Shown here: in pieces, positions 1-6,702 of the stretch
How positions within the stretch are numbered: position 1 is the first letter of the stretch
Layout: every line of letters begins with the position of its first letter
From: Psychrobacter sp. 4Bb
GTDB taxonomy: Bacteria; Pseudomonadota; Gammaproteobacteria; Pseudomonadales; Moraxellaceae
Assembly (NCBI RefSeq): GCF_002836735.1
Contig: NZ_PJAS01000074.1
Span: 62,001 to 126,000 of the forward strand
Reading direction: 5' to 3'
Length of the DNA: 64,000 bases
The notes under the pieces: model-generated
What the model saw: the letters and a program-made list of their open reading frames with translations, nothing else
The model's database searches: none
Told to the model about the DNA's origin: nothing
Made by a program: the position numbers and the translations under genes

Positions 1-131
1 ACTTTCATATCATCACGCATAAAATTACGTGCGCGGTAGTTGCGGACACCGTCCCAACCGTCGGTGCCCAAGCGCTGCAAATCTTCAATACCAAAAAATT
101 TAGGGTTGGATTTCATTAACCAATACGCCAT
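1..131 (-). CDS. EVE-domain protein (N-terminal fragment, cut by window edge)
   Basis: Only the first 43 codons are in the window; the gene runs off the left edge. The visible N-terminus MAYWLMKSNPKFFGIEDL is typical of EVE-domain proteins (thymocyte nuclear protein 1/YTH-like fold), small proteins thought to bind modified bases in DNA or RNA. The family normally shows MAYWLMKSEP followed by an I-x-DL segment. The start at 131 is supported by an AAGGA ribosome site a few bases upstream. An IS200/IS605-type element lies immediately upstream, so its native promoter may have been separated from whatever originally stood there. The family call is good for so short a piece; the biological role is unknown. 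Confidence 0.75.
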   Translation of the reverse strand, partial: MAYWLMKSNPKFFGIEDLQRLGTDGWDGVRNYRARNFMRDDMK

Positions 132-247
132 ATATTTGTCCTTCGATTTTTTATTTATTTTTCAATTCGTTCTTAAAATTATCGAGGTTTTTATTAACTC
201 ACTTTCAAACTTGTCTTGAATAGTTTATCTTAAAAAAGCAAAGAGGA

Positions 248-270
248 CTCCACCTGACATTAGGGTGGAG
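248..270. repeat. Left-end subterminal hairpin of the IS element
   Basis: CTCCACC (248-254) pairs with GGTGGAG (264-270) around a nine-base loop. It lies just outside the tnpA stop codon, where the transposase-recognised imperfect palindrome of the left end is expected. AAAG at 240-243 lies just upstream and resembles the left guide of IS608, although it is four bases from the stem foot rather than adjacent. Confidence 0.65.
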
Positions 271-289
271 GTGAATTTCGCATCACTGG

Positions 290-688
290 CTAACCTCGCT
301 GGTTCTGAATGTATTGCTTAATAATATCTAGTGGCGCACCGCCACAAGAGCTTGCAAAGTAGGAGCGTGACCAAAGCACAGGCTTGGAATAAGCTGCTCT
401 TAAATCAATAAAATCACCCCTCATTCGTCTACTTGTGACTGACTTTAAGTTATTAACCAATTTGCTTAATTGCACCGTTGGCGGGTACTGGATAAGCATG
501 TGGATATGATCTGCTCCACCGTTACATTCTTTTAATTCAGCATCAAAGCTCTTGCATACCTCAGTGACACACTCACTGAAATACTTATGATGCAGCTCAC
601 CTAAAACTTTTTTTCGGTACTTAGTAATAAAAACCAAATGAACGTGGAGATTAAAGGCAGCATGGCGGTTTTTATATATCTCACTCAT
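290..688 (-). CDS. tnpA: IS200/IS605 family Y1 transposase TnpA
   Basis: This 132-residue single-strand DNA transposase carries out peel-and-paste movement of the element. The HUH metal-binding pair is visible as His61-Ile-His63 in the segment GGADHIHMLI. The likely nucleophile is Tyr126 in IIKQYIQNQ near the C-terminus. The N-terminal HVHLVFITKYR motif is a family hallmark. Length matches the family (130-155 residues) and no frameshift is seen. It is transcribed away from tnpB, with a 74-bp gap between the two starts that must hold both promoters. The sequence shows an intact active site; activity itself is inferred. Confidence 0.95.
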   Translation of the reverse strand: MSEIYKNRHAAFNLHVHLVFITKYRKKVLGELHHKYFSECVTEVCKSFDAELKECNGGADHIHMLIQYPPTVQLSKLVNNLKSVTSRRMRGDFIDLRAAYSKPVLWSRSYFASSCGGAPLDIIKQYIQNQRG

Positions 689-762
689 TGTAATAAAAAC
701 TCTTAAATGCTAGTATTATAAGCATAATATCAAACACACACTCATTAATAAAGAACGCATTT

Positions 763-2070
763 ATGAAAATCAACAAAGCGTATAAATTTAGGCTTGAGCC
801 TAATGCAGAGCAGAAGATTGTTCTAAATAATCTTGTCGGCTCTGCACGTTTTGTTTGGAATCAAATGCTAGCGATCTCATTTGAGATGTTTGCTAAAGAT
901 GAGTTTATCAATGCCACCAACCTCGTTAATAAAATCATGGATCTAAAGAGCAACCCTGATTTCGAGTTCTTAAAAACCAGCTCAAACGCTGTATCCTTAC
1001 AACAAAAAGTACGTGATCTTGCATCGGCTTGGTCACGTTTCTTTAATCCTAAAGTACATGCCAGATTGAAAGAAAATAAAAAGAAACCTCGCAAACCCAA
1101 GTTCTTTAAACTGGCTGATGGCACAGAAATTCAACGACGACCATTGATGCCACAATTTAAGCGCAAATCCGATGGGCGTGACTCAATTCGCTTGGTTCAG
1201 TTTGATAAATACTGTCGTATTGAAAGCAATCGAGTTAAACTACCAAATGGCATAGGTCTGGTGAAGTTTAGAAAATCGCAAGACATTATTGGCACGATTA
1301 AAAATGTCACCATTAGCAAGAAATCAGGTCGCTGGTATGTGTCGTTTGGCACAGAGCACGAGCTGACAGAGAACCCTCGTCACCCCTCTAAAAGCGCTAT
1401 TGGCTTGGACGTGGGCATCAGTAAACTACTCACCACCTCAAACGGTGAATATATTAAACCTAAGAATAGCTTTAAAGCCAATCAACTCAAACTTGCCAAG
1501 CTGCAACGTGGTTTGGCGAAGAAAGTAAAATTCAGTGAAAACTGGAAAAAGCAAAACCGCAAGATTCAAAAACTCCACAGCCACATTGCCAATATCAGGC
1601 ATGACTACTTGCACAAAGTCACCACCAGCATCAGCAAAAGCCACGCCATGATTGCTTGTGAGGATTTAAATGTCGCTAATATGTCGAAATCAGCCAGCGG
1701 TACGGTGGAGAACAAAGGTCGTCATGTCAAAGCCAAGTCAGGATTAAATAAATCCATCCTAGATCAAGGCTGGGGCATGATGGTCAATATGCTTGAGTAC
1801 AAGCAGCAATGGCGCGGTGGGTTACTGATTAAGGTAAACCCACGATACACTAGCCAAACCTGCTCTGAATGCCAGCATATCGCTGTCGATAACAGACAAA
1901 CTCAGTCAAAATTTGAGTGCGTCAAATGTAGGTATGTTGCGAACGCTGATTTTAATGCGGCTCGTAATATATTAGCGGCAGGACATGCCGTTTTGTCTGC
2001 GGAGGGAGGATGCAGTAAAGGTCGCCCGTTGAAACAGAAAGCAAGCGACCTTCGTGAGAAAGTCGCCTAA
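763..2070 (+). CDS. tnpB: RNA-guided nuclease TnpB of IS605-type element
   Basis: A 435-residue TnpB, ancestor-type relative of Cas12, which in characterised elements uses an omega RNA to cut DNA beside a transposon-adjacent motif and so promotes element retention. The N-terminus MKINKAYKFRLEPNAEQ is the usual helix-turn-helix start. The RuvC residues are all present: Asp216 (GLDVGISKLL), Glu300 (IACEDLNVANM) and Asp396 (ANADFNAARNI). The zinc finger is CSEC...CVKC between the last two. It therefore looks catalytically competent, unlike the many decayed TnpB copies in genomes. The 3' end of the gene overlaps the predicted omega RNA. Nuclease activity is inferred from the family. Confidence 0.95.
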   Translation: MKINKAYKFRLEPNAEQKIVLNNLVGSARFVWNQMLAISFEMFAKDEFINATNLVNKIMDLKSNPDFEFLKTSSNAVSLQQKVRDLASAWSRFFNPKVHARLKENKKKPRKPKFFKLADGTEIQRRPLMPQFKRKSDGRDSIRLVQFDKYCRIESNRVKLPNGIGLVKFRKSQDIIGTIKNVTISKKSGRWYVSFGTEHELTENPRHPSKSAIGLDVGISKLLTTSNGEYIKPKNSFKANQLKLAKLQRGLAKKVKFSENWKKQNRKIQKLHSHIANIRHDYLHKVTTSISKSHAMIACEDLNVANMSKSASGTVENKGRHVKAKSGLNKSILDQGWGMMVNMLEYKQQWRGGLLIKVNPRYTSQTCSECQHIAVDNRQTQSKFECVKCRYVANADFNAARNILAAGHAVLSAEGGCSKGRPLKQKASDLREKVA

Positions 2071-2129
2071 GAGCATCTGCTTTTAGAATCCCCCACTTGA
2101 GCTTCGCGAAAGTGGTGGGAGTATGTCAA
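1950..2129 (+). ncRNA. Predicted TnpB omega RNA (right-end RNA) scaffold
   Basis: In characterised IS200/IS605 elements the guide RNA of TnpB is made from the 3' part of tnpB and the right end, and continues into flanking DNA as the guide. Here this span contains a short stem (GCGAC at 2045-2049 with GTCGC at 2062-2066) and the right-end hairpin at 2090-2119. If the end is at 2129, the guide would begin at 2130 in the hemW leader. The 5' boundary is only approximate. Prediction is by analogy plus visible hairpins; no direct evidence of transcription. Confidence 0.5.
2090..2119. repeat. Right-end subterminal hairpin of the IS element
   Basis: CCACTT (2093-2098) pairs with AAGTGG (2110-2115). 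After a one-base bulge, CCC (2090-2092) pairs with GGG (2117-2119). GAAT directly precedes the stem and TCAA follows seven bases after it, matching the right-end layout known from IS608. Confidence 0.65.
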
Positions 2130-2184
2130 CCTAGCGTTACTTTTGATATCGATCATTATTGCTCACTACAAAATAAGTTTATTT

Positions 2185-3510
2185 ATGCCTAAAGTGAATA
2201 CAGACAGTATGCCAAACGATCTGAATACGTTAAGTCTTACTGAACCAACGACGGATACTATCGCGGTAGACGTGACCGACATTCCATTGTCTCTTTACAT
2301 TCATATCCCGTGGTGTGTGAAGAAATGTCCTTATTGCGATTTTAATTCGCATGAGCTACCGATAGACAGTGAGCTATCCATGTATGAGGAATACGTCGAT
2401 GCATTATTGTTAGACGCCGCAATGCAGCAACCTTTAACTCAGGGCCGAGAGATTGGTTCGATATTTATCGGTGGTGGTACGCCGTCTCTATTACCCATTG
2501 CTCAGTATCAGCGATTGTTTACTGGGTTGCGTACATGTTTTGAATTTGCAGAAGACATCGAAATCACGATGGAGGCCAATCCCGGCACGCTTGAGCATGC
2601 ACCATTTGCTCAGTATTTAGAGGTTGGTATCAATCGTTTGTCTATCGGCGTACAGAGCTTTGCCGCTGACAAGCTAAAGGTACTTGGGCGTATCCATGAT
2701 CCTGTACAAGCGTTATCAGCAATTCGCGCTGCCAAAGCGGCTGGATTTGCACGGGTCAACGTCGACCTGATGCACGGTCTACCGCAGCAAACCATGAATG
2801 AAGCGCTAGAAGATATCCAAATGGCGCATGATGCTGGTGCAACGCATATCTCTTGGTATCAACTAACTATTGAGCCAAATACCGTGTTTTACCGTAGCCA
2901 GCCTATTTTACCCGATGAAGACAATTTGGCAGATATTGAACAAGCAGGTCAGTCGCTATTGCAGCAATTAGGTTATAGCAATTATGAGGTATCAGCATGG
3001 GCAGGTGCGTTAGACAAACCATGTCGTCATAATATCAACTATTGGCAGTTTGGCGACTATTTAGCCATTGGCGCTGGAGCTCATGGTAAGGTGACGATTG
3101 GTCGTGATGATAGCAATTCATCAGACGTAAAAGATAAAATGGAAGAGGGCTTATTAGTAGAGTCAGGTATTTATCGTTTTAGTAAATCACGTTTGCCAAA
3201 AGATTATGTAGTAATAAATCCAGATACCACAGAGATGTCTGATATACGGCAAATCACACCAAAAATGGTTGGCTGGCAAGCGATTGATCAAGAAGAATTG
3301 GTGAGCGAGTTTATGCTAAACGCACTGCGCTTACATGGCGGTGTCGCTTGGTCACTGTTTGAAAAGAGAACTGGATTAACGCTTGATAGTATTGCTGAAC
3401 AAGTAAACAGTTTGGTCAAACAAGGATTGTTGGTAGATAGCGATACGCAGTTGCAACCGACCGTATTAGGTCAGCGTTATCTCAATCAGATATTACGCGC
3501 GTTTTTATAA
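2185..3510 (+). CDS. hemW: Radical SAM heme chaperone HemW
   Basis: HemW belongs to the coproporphyrinogen dehydrogenase-like radical SAM family and acts as a heme-trafficking chaperone rather than as HemN itself. The [4Fe-4S]/SAM motif is C44-x3-C48-x2-C51 in WCVKKCPYCDF, followed by the family GGGTPS segment and the C-terminal HemN winged-helix region. I chose ATG 2185. The frame is also open upstream to TTG 2143, but that start lies only 13 bases from the predicted IS boundary. Neither start has a strong ribosome site. An IS element ends just upstream, so the promoter or leader may be element-derived. A hairpin terminator follows the stop. Confidence 0.9.
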   Translation: MPKVNTDSMPNDLNTLSLTEPTTDTIAVDVTDIPLSLYIHIPWCVKKCPYCDFNSHELPIDSELSMYEEYVDALLLDAAMQQPLTQGREIGSIFIGGGTPSLLPIAQYQRLFTGLRTCFEFAEDIEITMEANPGTLEHAPFAQYLEVGINRLSIGVQSFAADKLKVLGRIHDPVQALSAIRAAKAAGFARVNVDLMHGLPQQTMNEALEDIQMAHDAGATHISWYQLTIEPNTVFYRSQPILPDEDNLADIEQAGQSLLQQLGYSNYEVSAWAGALDKPCRHNINYWQFGDYLAIGAGAHGKVTIGRDDSNSSDVKDKMEEGLLVESGIYRFSKSRLPKDYVVINPDTTEMSDIRQITPKMVGWQAIDQEELVSEFMLNALRLHGGVAWSLFEKRTGLTLDSIAEQVNSLVKQGLLVDSDTQLQPTVLGQRYLNQILRAFL

Positions 3511-3554
3511 AATCGTGCTTGAGTAATTGTTTAACAGCAGCGAAGTAAGAACAC

Positions 3555-3590
3555 AAAAAAGACTTATCAAATGAATGATAAGCCTTTTTA
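3555..3590. terminator. Bidirectional terminator between hemW and the entericidin-like gene
   Basis: CTTATCA (3563-3569) pairs with TGATAAG (3576-3582) around a six-base loop. It is flanked by an A-run on the left and a T-run on the right, so it can stop transcription from both convergent genes. Confidence 0.8.
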
Positions 3591-3611
3591 AAAATCTAAA
3601 AAAAGTAGACC

Positions 3612-3752
3612 TTAGATTTTATCTTGTACGTCTTGTGCGCCGCCAGTTACAGCATTTCCGGCGCTTGATACGTCTTGGCCAAGGCCTTTAAACGTGTTGC
3701 AACCAGTTAAAACGAACATAGCAGTTAAAGATGCGATGATTACTTTTTTCAT
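3612..3752 (-). CDS. Entericidin A/B-like small lipoprotein
   Basis: A 46-residue protein with a lipoprotein signal: MKKVIIASLTAMFVLTGC, with lipobox LTGC and the lipidated cysteine at residue 18. The mature part (NTFKGLGQDVSSAGNAV and a short Gln/Asp-rich tail) matches the EcnA/EcnB entericidin family, membrane lipoproteins first described as an antidote/toxin pair linked to stationary-phase lysis. The frame is open 22 codons further upstream, but only the start at 3752 gives a correct signal peptide. No second entericidin is adjacent. The role here may simply be envelope stress; toxin activity is not shown. Confidence 0.85.
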   Translation of the reverse strand: MKKVIIASLTAMFVLTGCNTFKGLGQDVSSAGNAVTGGAQDVQDKI

Positions 3753-4009
3753 AATAGTATTCCCAAAAATAAATGAGTGATTATAAGTAACAACAGTGAT
3801 GCTAAGCATCGTGCTCAAGATTCACTGAAGAGGTATTGGATGAGACAGTCATACATAAATGCTATCGCGTTATCCATTACAGACATCATAATGAAAGTTA
3901 AAAACGCTGCACAGTATCAAAATGTAATTATTGGCAGTAAACTGTAACTTTCAATTACCTACCGTCCATAAACTTAAATAATAGAGTGCTGAATATTTTT
4001 GGAGTAAGA

Positions 4010-4570
4010 ATGACCATCCATATTGTGCTAGTAGCACCAAAAATGCCGAGTAACACTGGAAATATTATTCGACTGTGTGCCAATAGCGGGGCACAGCTGC
4101 ATTTAGTAAGACCGTTAGGGTTTGAGCTTGATGATAAAAAGCTACGCCGTGCAGGTCTTGATTATCATGAATATGCTCATTTGCAAGTGCATGATGATTG
4201 GACGGCTGCGAGACAAGCTCTAAAAGCCGCCGATTGCCATGTCGTTACCGCATTGACAACCAAGCTAAGCAAACCATTCTACGATTATGACTTTGGTAAG
4301 CACTCGGACTCTGAAGCATCTGATAAGGCTGCTATGCCCAATATCGCGCTGGTTTTCGGTTCTGAGACAGCAGGTTTGGCAGATGATATACGTGAAGATA
4401 TCGGTGCTGATAATTGGCTAAGACTACCCATGCTAGCTGACTCTCGTAGTTTGAACTTATCAAATAGCGTAGCCATTTGTCTGTACGAGATATGGCGACA
4501 GCAAGGATTTTCAGGCGATGAAGGTCGTAGTATTGGGTATGAGACATTGACAGTCTATGACCCAAAATAG
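4010..4570 (+). CDS. trmL: tRNA (cytidine(34)-2'-O)-methyltransferase TrmL
   Basis: A SPOUT-class methyltransferase that 2'-O-methylates the wobble base of tRNA-Leu in its E. coli counterpart. Family motifs are visible: N-terminal IVLVAPKMPSNTGNIIRL, then LVFGSETAGL, then the knot segment RSLNLSNSVAICLYEIWR, which bind S-adenosylmethionine. The frame is open to 3986, but GGAG five bases before ATG 4010 fixes the start there. The length of 186 residues is slightly above the usual ~157, owing to an insert after FYDYDF and a C-terminal tail. It stands alone, followed by a perfect inverted repeat and the convergent tus operon. Confidence 0.92.
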   Translation: MTIHIVLVAPKMPSNTGNIIRLCANSGAQLHLVRPLGFELDDKKLRRAGLDYHEYAHLQVHDDWTAARQALKAADCHVVTALTTKLSKPFYDYDFGKHSDSEASDKAAMPNIALVFGSETAGLADDIREDIGADNWLRLPMLADSRSLNLSNSVAICLYEIWRQQGFSGDEGRSIGYETLTVYDPK

Positions 4571-4615
4571 CTATGTGTTTAAACAATAGCTATAGATTTA
4601 AAAGTATTTGCGTAC

Positions 4616-4644
4616 TTAATGAGCAGTTATACACTGCTCATTAA
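4616..4644. terminator. Perfect 12-bp inverted repeat between trmL and tusE
   Basis: TTAATGAGCAGT (4616-4627) and ACTGCTCATTAA (4633-4644) form a perfect stem with loop TATAC between convergent genes. There is no long T-run on either side, so termination may be weak. Position argues for a bidirectional terminator. Confidence 0.6.
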
Positions 4645-4698
4645 TCTATGATAAATTTCTAGTGCGCTATCGATTGTATCTTATCGACTATAAAGCAC

Positions 4699-5055
4699 TT
4701 ATAAACAGTTTGGTGGTTTGGGTAGTCCTGCTAAGCGATTGACATGACGCGCGACCAAACCTGTATTAAACAATTGCTGTAGCTTTTGATTGCTAATATC
4801 GAGTTCTGGCAAAGTCTTTTGTAGCCATTTGATTAATGGACGGGTTGCTGGCGCGTGATTAAATTTGTCAAAAAACGCGCGCACTTGTTGCAAAATTTCT
4901 AAATGCTCATCGCTCAGATTAACCTCTAACGTGTCTGCCAATTGCTGTGCGATAGCAGGTGTCCAAATCGTATGGTCACACAGATGGCCGTCTTGATCTA
5001 GTTCGATATCAGCCGCTGATAATGCAGCGTTGTGAGTGGTCATGTCATTATTCAT
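4699..5055 (-). CDS. tusE: TusE/DsrC family sulfurtransferase
   Basis: Last gene of the tusDCBE group. TusE takes persulfide sulfur from TusBCD and hands it to MnmA for 2-thiolation of U34 in tRNAs for Lys, Glu and Gln. The conserved penultimate cysteine sits in the C-terminal tail GLPKPPNCL, and the DsrC core is visible around residues 15-110 (DGHLCDHTIWTPAIAQQLA). The single C-terminal cysteine fits TusE more than sulfur-oxidising DsrC, which usually has two. The start overlaps the tusB stop by 4 bases (ATGA), indicating translational coupling. A second in-frame ATG four codons in is possible. Confidence 0.92.
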   Translation of the reverse strand: MNNDMTTHNAALSAADIELDQDGHLCDHTIWTPAIAQQLADTLEVNLSDEHLEILQQVRAFFDKFNHAPATRPLIKWLQKTLPELDISNQKLQQLFNTGLVARHVNRLAGLPKPPNCL

Positions 5056-5381
5056 AAGGCAATCGTTACCACTTTGTCAATCTGACTGCTCTGAGTCAGA
5101 TTGACCCATTCTGCGTCGGTTAAAATAGCAGTCAACTTAGTCTCTAAATTAAGCTTGCCAGTTGTATTTGCTGTTAGCTGTGCGATGTCATCTGCTAATG
5201 CGTAAATACCAGCAATACCATCTATATCGCTATCATTTAAATAAGCATTGAGCCAATCGATAAAAGCAGGAGTGCTGCCAAGCAGAAGGATGCTGTCGCC
5301 CGTGCGCCAAGTGCGAGACATCTCTTCGGTGCTGCGTCTAAGGGTAGCCATCGTGCTATGCAATTGATATAAAGTTGCCAT
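5052..5381 (-). CDS. tusB: TusB/DsrH-like sulfur relay subunit
   Basis: A 109-residue protein, the third gene of the tus group. TusB forms a heterohexamer with TusC and TusD that relays sulfur to TusE. The beginning MATLYQLHST and the segment GDSILLLGSTPAF fit the family, which typically has ~95 residues. No catalytic cysteine is seen, as expected for this structural subunit. It overlaps tusE by 4 bases and lies 54 bases after tusC. Sequence conservation in TusB is low, so the call leans on gene order. Confidence 0.85.
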   Translation of the reverse strand: MATLYQLHSTMATLRRSTEEMSRTWRTGDSILLLGSTPAFIDWLNAYLNDSDIDGIAGIYALADDIAQLTANTTGKLNLETKLTAILTDAEWVNLTQSSQIDKVVTIAL

Positions 5382-5435
5382 AAAGGTATCCGATTACGTG
5401 CTTTATTATTTTATAAATCTAAGTTATATAGCGAT

Positions 5436-5759
5436 TTAAAAGGTAAGTATCTGCTCAAAGTCTTGCGAGTTAATAACCTCTGGCACAAGTGTGAGCTGTG
5501 ATGCCAGATCTGTCGGCAACATACCGGTGACCCAGCCACTAAAGACGTCATCGGGTAGCCAAGCTGCGGGCATATCGTAAAGCTCAAGTGACTGAATCAT
5601 GCCATGTAGCCGCGAGTCAGATTGCATCAATAATCCAAAGACCGGCGCATCTAAGAACAATTGCACCTCATGACCAAATGTCGCTAAAGTTAGCGCAAGC
5701 GCACAACCTTCGTAGCTTACTGCTTCAGTGGGCGTGTGCAGCTGAATTAATAATCTCAT
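5436..5759 (-). CDS. tusC: TusC/DsrF-like sulfur relay subunit
   Basis: A 107-residue DsrE/F-fold protein located between tusD and tusB. Visible family features are the N-terminal beta strand MRLLIQLHTPTEAVSYEG and the segment GHEVQLFLDAPVFGLL. In the E. coli complex TusC is a non-catalytic partner of TusD. It lies 67 bases downstream of tusD, so the four genes probably form one transcript in the order D-C-B-E. Confidence 0.88.
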   Translation of the reverse strand: MRLLIQLHTPTEAVSYEGCALALTLATFGHEVQLFLDAPVFGLLMQSDSRLHGMIQSLELYDMPAAWLPDDVFSGWVTGMLPTDLASQLTLVPEVINSQDFEQILTF

Positions 5760-5826
5760 TATGTATTCCTAAAAATAGTTACCGCTACCAGTGATCTCAA
5801 TAGACAAACTATCAAACGACATGCTA

Positions 5827-6294
5827 TCAAAACTGTATCAAACGACTGTCATCTTGCATCATCATCGCAAGCTCACTGAGTCCCACTAAGGTAAACCCTG
5901 TCGCAAGATTGGCACCGTCAAGCTGATGGCGTGAGCTGTTGTCTACATCACTCACGCCGCGGCTAAGGGCTGTACTGACACAGACAGGTAGGAGTAATTG
6001 ATACTGCTCAGCCAATGACTGCCATTCTTTGGTCAAGTCTAATTGATCGGCTGACTGCCAACGCAATCGATTGGCTATGTGAGCCGAGTCGCCATAAAAG
6101 AAGACATTGAGCAGGGGTTGTTCAGAGGTAGCATTATCGCTGCTGCCTGTACCTGTACTATTAGTGTCATTGTTATCAATATCATGACTATTCGCTGCGC
6201 CATTCAGGTAAGCGCGTGCATAGCGTAACGCCAAGTGTGCGAATGGGTGACTAGGGTCAGCAGTAATCAGTAGTAACGGGGGAGTGGTCGTCAT
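5827..6294 (-). CDS. tusD: TusD/DsrE sulfurtransferase subunit
   Basis: First gene of the tus group and the sulfur-accepting subunit of TusBCD. The catalytic cysteine is in LPVCVSTALSRGV, and the DsrE fold begins at LLLITADPSHPF. It carries an Asn/Asp/Ser/Thr/Gly-rich insert of roughly 25-30 residues after ARAYLNGAANS that is absent from E. coli TusD and probably forms a surface loop. I used ATG 6294; the frame also opens five codons upstream at a GTG (6309). Neither start has a convincing ribosome site. Confidence 0.9.
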   Translation of the reverse strand: MTTTPPLLLITADPSHPFAHLALRYARAYLNGAANSHDIDNNDTNSTGTGSSDNATSEQPLLNVFFYGDSAHIANRLRWQSADQLDLTKEWQSLAEQYQLLLPVCVSTALSRGVSDVDNSSRHQLDGANLATGFTLVGLSELAMMMQDDSRLIQF

Positions 6295-6309
6295 AGGGCG
6301 CGGTATCAC

Positions 6310-6702
6310 ATATTGTAAATAAGAGTTTAAAAATTATGGCCGAGTTGCTATAAATGCTTTGTATAAAGTAATTTGGTCGTTATTATTATAGTGCTTGTGT
6401 GCAAATTTGCGTGACAGAAAACAGAATTTATACTGATAATGCGACGTACAGCGGATCATACTGTCACATCAAATATCGTTATGTCATAAAAGAGCGGTGC
6501 GTCGTCTCTATCAAAGATGTTTATGCTAACATAAAGCGCCGCAAACCAAATAGAGTCACTGTTATTTAACGTGGTTTTATCTCAAGTATAGGCACACTGA
6601 GTATTATTATCTGATGCTGTGACTGCCTCGTAAGAAAAAACAATAAACTTATGAGCTAGGTTCACGTAGTCTTACCATTCTATGTAAGGAGTTTTTGTCA
6701 CT
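6310..6702. other. Divergent intergenic region tusD / glnE
   Basis: 393 bases between divergent tusD and glnE, so it must hold both promoters. I see no tRNA, no open reading frame worth calling and no clear hairpin. AAGGAG lies about 11 bases before the glnE ATG. Confidence 0.5.

Larger units (their letters stand above)
229..2129. mobile_element. IS200/IS605-type insertion sequence with divergent tnpA and tnpB
   Basis: The element has a minus-strand Y1 transposase, a plus-strand TnpB and subterminal hairpins instead of terminal inverted repeats, which is the IS605 arrangement. The right end shows GAAT (2086-2089) immediately 5' of the hairpin and TCAA (2126-2129) after it. This is the guide/cleavage pair described for IS608, so I place the right boundary at 2129. 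The left boundary is less certain: TTTAT at 224-228 lies 19 bases before the left hairpin and could be the target/TAM, giving a boundary near 229. No target duplication is expected in this family. Both proteins look intact, so the element may be active. It sits in the intergenic gap between the EVE-domain gene and hemW. Confidence 0.85.

Noticed and set aside
131..228. Promoter and regulatory site for the EVE-domain gene
   Set aside because: The region is short and AT-rich; several weak -10-like sequences occur but none stands out.
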